A stretch of 64,000 nt of DNA from Anaspis maculata (taxonomy: Eukaryota; Arthropoda; Insecta; Coleoptera; Scraptiidae). Numbering within the stretch: the stretch's first letter is position 1; every line of letters starts with the position of its first letter. Shown piece after piece: positions 37,042-47,144 of this stretch. The notes beneath the pieces are model-generated. The model had not been told where the DNA came from. It searched no databases and was given only the letters and a program-made list of their open reading frames with translations. A program made the translations under genes and the position numbers. Where the stretch lies: contig OX421965.1 of assembly GCA_949128115.1 (NCBI GenBank), forward strand, positions 50,149,257-50,213,256, read 5' to 3'.

Positions 37042-37497
37042 ACGTGGATACGTCTATGTTTTCGATCCATAAGGGGGGTCATTCCATGAACTGGAGTATA
37101 ATTATGCACGAGCGCCATTTGTTGGTGCAGTTGTGAACGAAGCCGGTAAGTATGAAATCTACTAAAATAGAGCGGTGTCAAATTGGTTGTATACCTACAT
37201 ACCTTCTTGTCTGTTCCTGTCTATGTAACGAAAGGTAATCTTCCTATCGACAATAGTCAATATCAATATGAGTATTATGAAAAAAAAATTAAGAAAGTTC
37301 CCGGTTTCACCTGAAGAGCGTGTGTTTGAAGACACAAGGGCTGGAAGTTTCGTCTTCTATAAATTTCTAGAACAGTCCAAAACATTCGAAGCGTATTTGA
37401 GATCATTCCGCAACATTTCTGAATGTGTCGATATGTTCTGGAATATTCGGGAACAGTCTGAACATCAGTCCAGCACGTTTGAGAGTATTCGAGATTA

Positions 37498-37810
37498 TTC
37501 CAGAACATTCCAGAATGTTCCGGTATGTTCTGGAATGTTCGGGAATGGTCTCGAACGCTTGGAAACAACCTGGAACGTTCCAGATTATTGAGTAACATTT
37601 GAGATCATTCCACAGCACTCCAGAATGTTCCGGTATGTTCTGTAATGTTCAGGAATAGTCTGGAACGTTTGGACAAATTCCGAAACGTTTCAGATTATTG
37701 TGTAACATACGAGATCATTCCACAGCATTCCAGAATGCTCTGGTATATTCTGGAATGTTTGGGAATAGTCTGGAACATTCAAAAATATCCCGAAACATTC
37801 GAGATCATCC
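37498..37810. repeat. 10-bp satellite of HSE-like boxes, block 1
   Basis: The sequence falls into consecutive 10-mers of the form nnGAAnnTTC, grouped into units of about 110 bp (cagattattg recurs at 37581 and 37691). Perfect five-box (37498-37520) and four-box (37528-37545) strings of alternating TTC and GAA with 2-bp spacers match the consensus heat-shock element. Confidence 0.85.
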
Positions 37811-37955
37811 TACAGAGTGTGATCAGGTATTATTGTATATCTTACTCTCTCAGCCTGAGTTCAACATTCGACACAGGCGATTAGCGTACCTGAAACAAGA
37901 AAAATCGGTATTAACAATCACAAGAATTAACAAACAACAATGAATGAAATCCGAT

Positions 37956-38080
37956 GATATACATACCGAGATGGAAAGCGTCTTATTACAGCCAAGGGAT
38001 TCAATATATCACTGAGGCGTGCCGAGGCGAAATAGAATCCCGTAGGCTGTAATGACGCTTAACTTCGTGATATGTATAGG
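37956..38080. repeat. Hairpin MITE inside the satellite element
   Basis: GCGTCTTATTACAGCC and GGCTGTAATGACGC pair, with further pairing of GGGATTC/GAATCCC and of the outer TATACAT/ATGTATA. The spacer is gaggcgtgccgaggcg. Confidence 0.6.
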
Positions 38081-38267
38081 ACTTTATTCACAATGATCCG
38101 GTCAATGCAAATAATTGGCTTTATTCAAAGTTTTTCGCGTCAAAAATTAGGAAGGGGCCCGGTTTCACCTAAAGAGCGTGTTTTTGAAGACCAAGGGCTG
38201 GAAGTTTCGCCTCCTAGAAATTTCTAGAACAGTCCAGAACACTCGAGCGTATTCGAGTACTCGAGAT

Positions 38268-38440
38268 CAGTGGCGTAACTAGAAGTGTCCAATGGGGGGG
38301 GGTCACGACTGAAAAATATGCAATAATGTCAAGCGAGCAAAGCGAACAAAAAAGCGCCACATTCTAAATTTTTTTAGAAAACCCGATGTCCAAGGGGGGG
38401 GGGTTTTGACCCCGAAACCCCTCCTCTAGTTACGCCACTG
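38268..38440. mobile_element. hAT-type MITE inside the satellite element
   Basis: The terminal inverted repeats CAGTGGCGTAACTAGA and TCTAGTTACGCCACTG are perfect over 16 bp and are flanked by CTCGAGAT at 38260-38267 and 38441-38448. The 8-bp duplication and CAGTGGCG ends are typical of hAT MITEs. It has two G-runs and no coding capacity. Confidence 0.9.
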
Positions 38441-38448
38441 CTCGAGAT

Positions 38449-39240
38449 CATTCCGCAACATTTCTGAATGTTCCGATATGTTCTGGAATATTCGGGAATA
38501 GTATGAACATCAGTCCAGAACGTTCGAGATTATTCGAAATTATTCCAGAATGTTCCGGTATGTTCTGGAATGTTCGGGAATGGTCTAGAACGCTGGGAAA
38601 CAACCTGGAACGTTCCAGATTATTGTTTGACATTCAAGATCATTCCACAGCACTCCAGAATGTTCCGGTATATTCTGTAATGTTCAGGGAGAGTCTGGAA
38701 CGTTTGGACAAATCCCGAAACGTTCCAGACTACTGTGTAACATACAAGATCATTCCACAGCATTCCAGAATGCTCTGGTATATTCTAGAATGTTCGAGAA
38801 TAGTCTGGAGCATTCAAAAACATCCCGTAACATTCGAGATCATCCTACAGCATTTCATAATGTTCCGGTATATCGGGAATAATCTAGAACGTTCGAAAAC
38901 ATTCCGGAACGTTCCAGATTATTGTGTAACATTCGAAATCATTCAACAGCACTCCAGAATGCTTCGGTATGCTCTGGAATGTTCGGAAATAGTCTGGAAC
39001 ATTCAAAAACATCCCAGAACATTCGAGATCATTCCGCAGCATTTCAGAATGTTCTGGAATGTTCGGTAAATTTCGCCCCCTAGAAATTTCTGGGACAGTC
39101 CAGAACATTCAAGAGCATTCGATATGATTCCACAACATTTCAGAATGTTCCGGTATGTTCTGGAATATTCGGGAATAGTCTGGAACGTTCAAAAACATCC
39201 CGGAACATTCAAGATCATTGTGGAACCTTCGAAATTGCCC
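38449..39240. repeat. 10-bp satellite of HSE-like boxes, block 2
   Basis: The same monomer and register as 37498-37810. The higher-order spacing is again 110 bp between cagattattg at 38616 and its variant cagactactg at 38726. Long open frames on both strands here are a by-product of the repeat and are not called as genes. Confidence 0.85.
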
Positions 39241-39280
39241 CAATACCTTCTTACACATAGACGTATCCACGTAAAACTTG

Positions 39281-39334
39281 CAGCTGTATCTAGATACAGC
39301 TGGTGCCCGAGCTTCGCGGGGGCACTTTTTTTTT
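39281..39334 (+). other. Perfect 22-bp palindrome, hairpin and T-run
   Basis: CAGCTGTATCT and its complement form a perfect 22-bp palindrome (39281-39302). A GTGCCC/GGGCAC hairpin (39303-39325) and nine T residues follow directly. In a eukaryote the T-run could end Pol III transcription, but no promoter was seen. Confidence 0.6.
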
Positions 39335-39480
39335 GGGTTCTGTTGTTCTATGACACTGTGTTCCTTGCATTGATTCTCTTGATTTTCCTTGTTTCGTTTG
39401 TGTGTCATTTTGTCATTCTGTCAGTCTTTTTGTGTCGAGTGTTTTTTGAGAAAAGAGACAAATTCATTTGAACTTTGCTG

Positions 39481-42311
39481 ACAAGTGGAATAAATTGATA
39501 AAATCTATTGAATTTACAACAGCTTCCCCTAATTTGCGTTCTCGTCTAGAACAGAGAACTTAAGATGTAGGGAGAAAAAGAGAGGGGTAACGACGATCAC
39601 AGCCAGAATCGTTGAAAAGTGGGTTACATTACACTCCATTGTCATTTTTCAGTTTTTTGAGCCATTTCAAAAACGACCAAAGATATCTCTCATAATTTCC
39701 GATATCCCAATAGTGAGCGGTGAGAAAATGGACACCGTGATAAAGATTATCTAGTGTTAACTGGATCAGTTCCATCTAAGTCAATTTACTGCCATAACAG
39801 CAATAGCCATTACATGTCGGTCGTTTACTTAATTAATTTTATATCTATTCAACTATGATGTCTTTCTTTTCATCCTTATCCACCTCACTAATGGATTTTG
39901 AGTATTGATTATTGAACATTTTGAAACGATCGTGAAAGGGTTAGATTGGAAACCTGATGGATAATCTGCACGTTTTCACAGAAGTTTTCCGGGAGTGCTG
40001 AATTGGCATAACAGCGAAATGAAAAATGACATTACTTAAGAATCGGATCCAAAACATCAGGCGCCAGTAGAGTTTGAAAAGTCTCATGACCCCGAATACG
40101 TAAACTGCTTGGTTCTCGCTCTCCATCATTAATTTTTTTTCATAAACTACCTACCGTTATGAGTATAAAATAATTAACCGGCACTCTGTCAATTAAACGA
40201 CAAACACCTTAATTCGCCACAGGGCAAGGGCAAAAACCAGTCGGTCCATAAAAATCGTAATGACTTAAAACAATTGGCTTCGTTTGCCCGTCTACGTTCT
40301 CTCTCGCACTTTTTTGCGACCTCTGAAGTTGATTAGGGCACAGTAGAGGCTAATTGCTCGGCGGGCCTCTGAGCAATTCGGACTTGTTTTTGCCAAACGC
40401 AAATTCTGGTAAACACCAAGAGTCGATCCATCAAACCGTCGTCATATGTGCGTGCGCCATCGATTCCAAACACGGCTACAAATCATTCGTTTTTTCCGGG
40501 AGGTATGAAGAGAACCCCTAGGGGATGAGTGTCGAGCGGGTGAGTTCTCCACCTATACCCTATATTATACCCTTAGATCCGCGCCGTTTTTCTAAAACGG
40601 CCCGGATTGGGTGTCCGCAGGGGTGTAACAAATGGATGTTCGCTTCTCCCTCCTCTCGAATAAATGATGGGAAACTATCGCCCGTGGAAAACGAGCCGGA
40701 AAAGTTTGCATTGTAGGTAGGCAAGCGCATATAAAACCGTGTTTTATTACGTCACGTCTGTGTGTTTAAAACCGACATTATGATGTGAGCGTCTCGGTGC
40801 AACAGCTTTTAGGTGCTTTGGAGGTGGACTTAGCGGCGGCTGCCTGGGAATATAAGTACGAGCGCTTGCTTGTGCTCGGAAATGCCGAGAATTGTAAAAG
40901 ATTGAAATCGACTGCGAGAGAAAAATTCAGCGGAGAGGTATTTCACGGCAACGCTCCCTCAGGCTCAGACCTTTCTCTTAATGATATTGATTTCTGTTCC
41001 AAAGCAAACAAAATATTCGAAGCAATTGTCTCGATACGACATTCGCCCAGATAGAATATCGTTATTAGGCATAGGCAGTTGGAAATTATCTGATTTGGGA
41101 GTATTTCGATAAAAATACATGGTTTCAGTGTTGCTTTTAAATGTCATTTAAATGCTTGACTTTATTGGATTCTTTCAGTTTAGCTTATTTGAACAACGGA
41201 ATCGATTCCAATGGAAACTGGAAAATTGCATCGCTTATTGAGTTTAATCTTTTACAAAGGCAGGTGTACTTTTCTCAGTTCTTCAGAAATGCAGCTCCAC
41301 GTCATAGATAGGTAAGTATTAGAAGTGTTGGAAGTTTATTACCCGATACTCCCAGCTCGACAAATTGTTTTTAATCGTAATTTACGACCTTGCGTTGGGT
41401 TCTCCACTAAGAAGTTAGAACTTGGAAAAGTTCACTTACACGCTATTTCTGGCATTCACAATTCACAATCAAATTTCTCCCTCAATCGCTCTTGACTTCG
41501 CATTCAACTTTTTGCTCTGTTCGCACCTTCATATTCGTCTCATTTGACCCAACTGCCTGCTTTAGTCCAAATGAGTTGGCTTCACATCTGCAAATTAATT
41601 TCTTGTACATCTTTCCACAACGTCCTCGAAGGTTCTCATCGCAACTGCTATAGAGTAGTCAAGTATTTCTCTAATGTTACCTTCATGGTGAGAGCTTTAA
41701 AAAAAGATAGTTTTGCAAAAGAATCTCAAGTTCCCTAATGACTCCTCCGCCAATTGTATAAGTTTGTCGTTAATCCTTGAATCGGAATCTTTAGCGAATA
41801 TAATAATCAATTTGAAAAAATATGTCGAAGCGACATTCAGCTCAGCTTATATGCTTCGCTGTTCCAACATGTAACCTCGGACAAAACCTATCGTAATATT
41901 ACCTTCTCATCTTCTCAACGATTATTATTGCTTGGGCTCTGACTATGGTTTGGGATGGGATTTCGAATGGTCCGTAAGAAAAAGCGCCACATAAGGCCGT
42001 TTACTACCTATGCTGCTCTTATTTATTTGGGGGGGAGTCATAGGTTTTCAGAGAAAATCCTGAATATTATAACAGGTATATGTTTTATACACTAAATAGA
42101 AATCAACCAACACAGCAATAAAACATCAAGGTCCCAAGTTCTGGCTAACCTTTTTTTTGGACTTATTTTACTTGCCAGTCCTCGTCAATACCGTCCCGCT
42201 CGTCCTTGCCCTAAAAATGCTTATACTTTGCATCAGTGACGTTACAGAAGCGGCTTGCTACTCTAGGTGAACATTCCCATACATGCAAGCCCGCACTTTT
42301 CAAGGTACCAA
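39481..42311. other. Gene-free stretch
   Basis: No gene was recognised. The open frame at 40785-41054 (89 codons) has no family motif I know and no extension on either side. The sequence looks largely single-copy. Confidence 0.3.
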
Positions 42312-42345
42312 GGCCCAGAACTGGGCAAATTACTTTCAAAAAGTA
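42312..42345 (+). repeat. Possible hAT-type left end
   Basis: CAGAACTGGGCAAATTACTT followed by CAAAAAGTAAT resembles the ends of common hAT MITEs (CAG..CTGGGCAAATTAC). No matching right end was found, so this may be a fragment. Confidence 0.3.
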
Positions 42346-42472
42346 ATCAAGTCCAATTACCAATAACTTGCTAAAAATAGTATATATTATATACCGAGGT
42401 TGTGGAGAACGCTGTTAATAGCTGCGGCGCTTGTTTAAATCCTGAAGCACAGCTGAAATCTAGCAGATACTT

Positions 42473-42498
42473 GTTTCGACTTATTTGTGTCTCATCAG
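42473..42498 (-). ncRNA. Hammerhead ribozyme-like core
   Basis: On the minus strand, CUGAUGA is followed by a 3-bp helix GAC/GUC with loop ACAAAUAA and then GAAAC. All of the invariant core bases on this strand are present. CTTCAG just upstream can pair with CTGAAG about 18 nt further upstream to form helix I. Helix III would be very short (AC/GU), as in the minimal type I hammerheads of Penelope-like elements. Cleavage is inferred, not shown. Confidence 0.5.
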
Positions 42499-42651
42499 GG
42501 CTGAAGCATTGGAGGTTGAAATGTCTTCAGATGGCTTCACTGAAGCTTCTCAACCAAATGAAATGCTCCACTAAGTTTATCAAAAACTACGATCATTTCA
42601 ACTTGGCCGAAGGCGTCAAAGCTGCAGCGGAACTGGAGAATGTGGGTAGGC

Positions 42652-42745
<94 letters not shown>
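42652..42745. repeat. (AAT)n microsatellite, SINE tail
   Basis: About 31 AAT units occur with one interruption near 42705 (aattataat). The array begins exactly at the 3' end of the minus-strand SINE and is best read as an expanded tail. Confidence 0.9.
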
Positions 42746-42940
42746 GATGTTTTCCTCTCTATCGGCTTCTCACGCCCCAACAGTTTTTGCATACTTTTTT
42801 TAATTATTATCACAAACGGCTGAAAAATCATAACAAGCGCAAATCATGGACATACACAACACCCAGACAAAGCCAGGAATCGAACCTGGAGCCTTTCGCA
42901 CCACAGGCGGCTGTTCGATGTGGTCTTATTGCTGATGTGA
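42652..42940 (-). mobile_element. tRNA-derived SINE, copy B
   Basis: On the minus strand a B box CAGGTTCGATTCCTGG (42874-42889) is followed by GTCTGGGTGTTGTG and TATGTCC, as in copy A at 3920-4117. The 3' part GAGAAGCCGATAGAGAGG also matches copy A (GAGAAAAAGCCGATAAAGAG). The tail runs into (ATT)n. The 5' limit near 42940 is approximate. Confidence 0.75.
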
Positions 42941-43092
42941 CAAAGTATCATGATGATGATATGGAAAATACTGGGACGACAGTAAATTTCCATGTTCTCA
43001 CAGGACTCACTTCACACTAATCTACCTAGAAGACCTTCAACAAGATAACACCGTATTTTCGTGCATATTCAATTAGCAGTTCGATATAATAT

Positions 43093-43623
43093 CATTACGA
43101 TATTTCGCGTACGGGTTCGAATATAATTGAGACGATCGATTTAAAACACACACACTGTTTATTTCTGCGTACTACAACAATAACTACACAAACAATTATC
43201 TACTTGGAATTATTTCGCTGTGATTATCGCTCGCTTGTTTCGCTCGCGTTACTACTTCGAATTCCAATTCAATACTGCCGCGAGCTGCCGGCTGATGCCT
43301 TATATAAGGCCTCCGAACAGCGTTCCCCAAATTTCTGTCTACTTCCTGCAAATTCCATAGTGCCTGGCATATGCGGTTTCTAGACCATTCCTGAATAATC
43401 ACACACACCTTCCGCGTGCTTTCCATGTGTTCTGGAATCTGCACCTCCGCCAAAGTGGACTGATGTGCCTTGATCGAACGTTCGAGTCTCCATTGAGTTT
43501 CACATACACGAACGCTCTGGAATGCACAAGATCGCTCCAGACTTCTACACTGCGATCTAATGGATGGAAGGATCCAAAAAGGTCGAGTGTTCACCAATAT
43601 GTACGGGGTCGCCGCTCGTAACA
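43093..43623 (-). repeat. Gypsy-type solo LTR, 531 bp
   Basis: On the minus strand it starts TGTTACGAGCGGCGACC. It has a palindromic TATA region CCTTATATAAGG (43298-43309), then an AATAAA signal (43158-43163), and ends ...ATATCGTAATG, where CGTAACA is expected. ATAT flanks both sides (43089-43092 and 43624-43627), a 4-bp duplication. No internal region is attached, so it is a product of LTR-LTR recombination. Confidence 0.75.
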
Positions 43624-43627
43624 ATAT

Positions 43628-44670
43628 GAAAGTGGTGTAAAAAGTGCATGTTAGTTCCAAAAGGACTATGAGACACACCTTGTTATTGGATTATTTTTGA
43701 GTTCTCGAATTGACATCCTGCATGTTTAACTGATTTAAGAGCTTTTGCTTGTAGCTCACATGAATTTGTATAAAAAGTTGGCTGCATTTCAAATGAATTC
43801 CCAGTGTTTTTCTCCGCATCCCGCCGGTCGCTACAGCACCTAACTAATTACAGGGAGCCACTTTTTCACGAGAGCGGAAAACTAAATTATCCAGCGTCTC
43901 CTCCATTTCCCTAATATCTGGAAATTAGGCTTGGACAAAGCGCGCGGTTTTCCCTCTGCTCGCATTTCCTAACCCGAACGCCGCGCTTTTATGATATACG
44001 CACGTCCGCCGCCAGTTTCATTTGCCGGATATCTTATTTCCCTTTTCCCGCAAACTATGCGCGGCCGCACGGTGTTAATTTTTGGTTTTTGAAAAGCAAT
44101 TTATGCGTGCGTCATCCCGCATTTTTTTGATCACAAACGTAATTATCGTTTTATCAAGCGCCCACGGAGAGAGGGTCCTTTGAGCTGGAGCAGTGCTAAT
44201 GGAACGAAAAATTAAATTCGACGCGACCGAGGCTTCGGGAGCCTGCTGCCGATGAAGACGTGTTTTCGCCAATTACTCGCGCCGTGAAATTTTAATGACA
44301 CCTCAACGCGACCCTTAAGCCTTTTCAGGTGTGCACCCTCTCACTAATCCGTTCGAGCAGTTGATGGCAAGCAGGCATCGCACGCACGGGGCAAAAAGTG
44401 AAAGCCCGAGGAAAGTCATAAAACGTTAACTTTTCGCAGCGCCCGAAGACGACACCCCCATCAGCTTTCGCCGAAAACGTTTGAAACCGGGCGCCGCCGC
44501 CAGGTTCCGCGGGGTAGGTCGTGTAATTCGATTTTGTTCCACGGCGCTTTTATTTCCAAAAATGTTTAAATTGCTGTCATCGAATGGAATATTGTCAAAG
44601 GAAACATGAGCGGGACGGAGAAACGACTTCGAACGGGAAGTTCATTGATATAATAACTGAAGACGATTCT
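43628..44670. other. Gene-free, GC-richer, possibly conserved DNA
   Basis: No gene or repeat was recognised. From about 43800 to 44560 the sequence has higher GC content, many CpGs and homeodomain-like TAATTA/TTTATG words, as often seen in insect regulatory DNA. That reading is only an impression. Confidence 0.25.
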
Positions 44671-45200
44671 CCAGAACTAAAGTGCTCAACAACATAAGTG
44701 TCGCAACCGAATTTTCCCCCAAATTTGAGTCGACATAACTTTTGATTGTCACGGACGATTTCAATTCGGTTTTCACTGCTCGATTGCCTGATGTTTTGGC
44801 TATCTACCATGTTCAAAGATCACCTGAAAAACTGCACATAAAGTTTCTACAGGTTGGTAAATAAAGCAGATCATAATTGTTTAAATTTTAATGAACCCCC
44901 GTTTGAGCTAAACATTTTTTTGTCAACAACTGATAACAAAATAATGGAGAATGATGACTTACCTCGGAACGGTTTTCGAATTTCCCGGATTAGAAGTGAA
45001 ATAGCCAAGATACGATTTTTTTGCTGGGAATGATGCTTTTCATTTCTTCTCCTTCATGAAAAATCAACGGATTCTCGATGTAAGAGAATATCTCCCAGCA
45101 GGCTTGCTCATTAGACTATTCTTAGCAATTTGTTTCCCAGCGCACCCCCTATTTTGTCTTTTGGGGCTGAAATTGGGTATATTTTTTGATGAATTCGCCA

Positions 45201-45732
45201 CCAATTTCACAACCTAGGCTTGTTTGATATCAATTCTTTTGATTAAGGCTCGCTAAACAAGATTATCTTGATAAAAACAGTCTTCTGTCTGTCTGACTGT
45301 CTGTCCGTCTGTCTGCCTGTAACATGTTACGATATGCTCCAATTTCACAACCTAGGCTTGTTTGATATCAATACTTTTGATTAAGGCTCGCTAAACAAAA
45401 TTATCTTGATAAAAACAGTCTTCTGTCTGTCTGACCGTCTGTCTGTCTGTCTGTAACATGTTACGATATGCTCCAATTTCACAACCTAGGCTTGTTTGAT
45501 ATCAATTCTTTTGATTAAGACTTGCTGAATAAGATTATCTTGATAAAAACAGTCGTCTGTCTGTCTGTCTGTAACATGTTACGATATGCCCCAATTTCAC
45601 AACCTAGTGAACCCAGGCTGGTTTGATATCAGTTCTTTTGATCAAGGCTCACTGCACAGGATTATCTTGATAAAAATGATCTTTTGTCTGTCTGTCTGTC
45701 TGTCTGTCTGTAATTATGTTACGATAGCTTCC
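45201..45732 (+). repeat. Minisatellite in one arm, four units
   Basis: CCAATTTCACAACCTAG starts units at 45201, 45339, 45473 and 45591 (spacings 138, 134 and 118). Each unit ends in a TGTC/TGTCTG run and AACATGTTACGATATG. The opposite arm of the fold-back has only one unit (near 47240-47335). Confidence 0.9.
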
Positions 45733-45984
45733 GAACCGGTACATCGAATTTAACTGAAATTTAGTATACACATGAAGGTTGAAATTCAAATTGATCCAGA
45801 GACCCCACAATATCTTCAAAGGTCTTGAGAGACCGCACCATACCTACTTACTTATCAGTTCCTTTTCTTTTGCTCTCGCAAGATCAATGTTGAATACATG
45901 AACATTTCTTCTCATTTCTATCGAATTTAACACTTGGTATTTTTTGTCTCCAATTGTCGATCAAGGTAGGTACATGTGTAGTTG

Positions 45985-46715
45985 TTCTGGACTTGAAGAA
46001 ATCAAGTACAAACAGAAGGAGAGCCGCATTCCCTCTGCTGAAGTCGCAGCATCGTGCTACTAGCCTGAGATAGGCACAAAACCATATTAGCACTGGGGAA
46101 TAGCAGAGTGGAGTAGGTGCTTGTTTTCAGATGGAAGTAAGTTCAATTTGTTTAGGTCGGATGGACGGGTTCTGGTATGGCGACAGAGGAACGAAAGACT
46201 TCTGGAAGAACACATAGAGGCAAGGGTGGTTTTTGGAGGTGGAGGAGTGACTTTTTGGGGAGAAATGAGGACTGGAAGAATAAGTGATTTGGTGATACTG
46301 AGAGGAGAGAGTATGAATGGTGAAAGATACAGGGATTTGTCTATAAAGGATGTTGTGGTCCCCTTTGCTCAAAATTTTGGTGACAATTTCATGTTGGTCG
46401 ACGACAACGTCCGACCTTATCGGGCTAGATTTGTCAACGCATTTTTAGGAGATCACAATATTGAAAGAATGGATTGACTACTCTTGTCTCCAGATATGAA
46501 TCCTATCGAGCATGTATGGAGTATAGGATAAAGTTGAAATTGAAAGAAAAGAAGGACAATCGGACAATTTGAATGACTTAGCGATTGCAGTTCAGAAAGA
46601 ATGGAAGGCTATTCCTCAGAATTTTTTGCGGGCTTTAGGGAGAGCATGTCGAGATAAGTAATGGCTCGATCTGATCCAGGCAAGAGGGGGGCCGACAAAA
46701 TATTGATTATTTAAG
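45985..46715 (+). pseudogene. Tc1-like transposase remnant (D34E)
   Basis: Transposase remains from a Tc1-family DNA transposon, whose enzyme would cut and paste the element at TA sites. The best part (46121-46477) contains the first catalytic region FSDGSKFNLF, then VVFGGGGVTFWG, then the second Asp in FMLVDDN. The third, SPDMNPIEHVW, follows after an in-frame stop at 46474-46476. Thirty-four residues separate the second Asp from the Glu, the D34E spacing of Tc1. Upstream, frame-shifted remains of the RARLAWA-type region extend to about 45985. Downstream, RKEGQSDNLNDLAIA and ARGGPTKY mark the C terminus. The DNA-binding N terminus and the terminal repeats were not found. It lies in the loop of the large fold-back. 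Confidence 0.85.
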
Positions 46716-47144
46716 CATTTTAAACTGAAAATCATAAACTGGGAGAAAAATGTTACTCACCTAGTACCTACCAACAAACCTGGTGAATTTGAGGTCCATC
46801 TTGCAAATGCTTGGAAAAAAAACTGATAGCTAATTACGGGATGGTGCGCCCTTTAGTGCACCGACTTGAGATAAAATCTCATCAACTCACTCAAAAATTC
46901 AAATTATGCCAGCATATGTACACTGACTAAGCTTTGGAAACACTTTTGAAAACTGTCAATTTTTGAAGTCAAATTGCACACGTAATTGGATGTGATATGA
47001 CAAAAAAAAAGTGTTTTCTTTCACAGTTCAAAAGATGTCTTCTTCAAATTTTGAGCGCATGTCACCTTCTCAAATCCTTTCCATTCAGTCTCAATTTAAC
47101 CTCCAAAATTGACAAGCTTGACAAGTGTTTCCAAACTTTCGATC
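46716..47144. other. Fold-back loop, unassigned
   Basis: Loop sequence between the Tc1 remnant and the right arm. No gene was recognised. Confidence 0.3.

Larger units (their letters stand above)
37042..39272. mobile_element. TIR element carrying a 10-bp satellite
   Basis: A perfect 18-bp inverted repeat, ACGTGGATACGTCTATGT (37042-37059) and its complement (39255-39272), bounds this block, with TTTT/AAAA just outside. The block interrupts a relative of the 15.3-18 kb repeat. Internally, a segment of about 100 bp (gttcccggtttcacctgaag onward) occurs at about 37300 and again at about 38157, so two tandem halves each carry satellite. No transposase was found. Confidence 0.65.

Noticed and set aside
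38503..39069. 188-codon open frame across the 10-bp satellite
   Set aside because: Open frames occur on both strands of the array and follow from the repeat monomer. The predicted protein is just the repeat unit translated in shifted frames.
39303..39334. Bacterial-type intrinsic terminator (GC hairpin plus T-run)
   Set aside because: The window is eukaryotic and no gene ends there. Kept only as a structural oddity.
40785..41054. 89-codon frame as a host gene exon
   Set aside because: I cannot recognise it or connect it to neighbouring exons. Splice-like sites are too common in AT-rich DNA to count as evidence.
45201..45732. Possible CRISPR array because of regular repeats
   Set aside because: Units of about 135 bp with internally repeated TGTC and no unique spacers, inside a eukaryotic transposon arm. 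This is a minisatellite.
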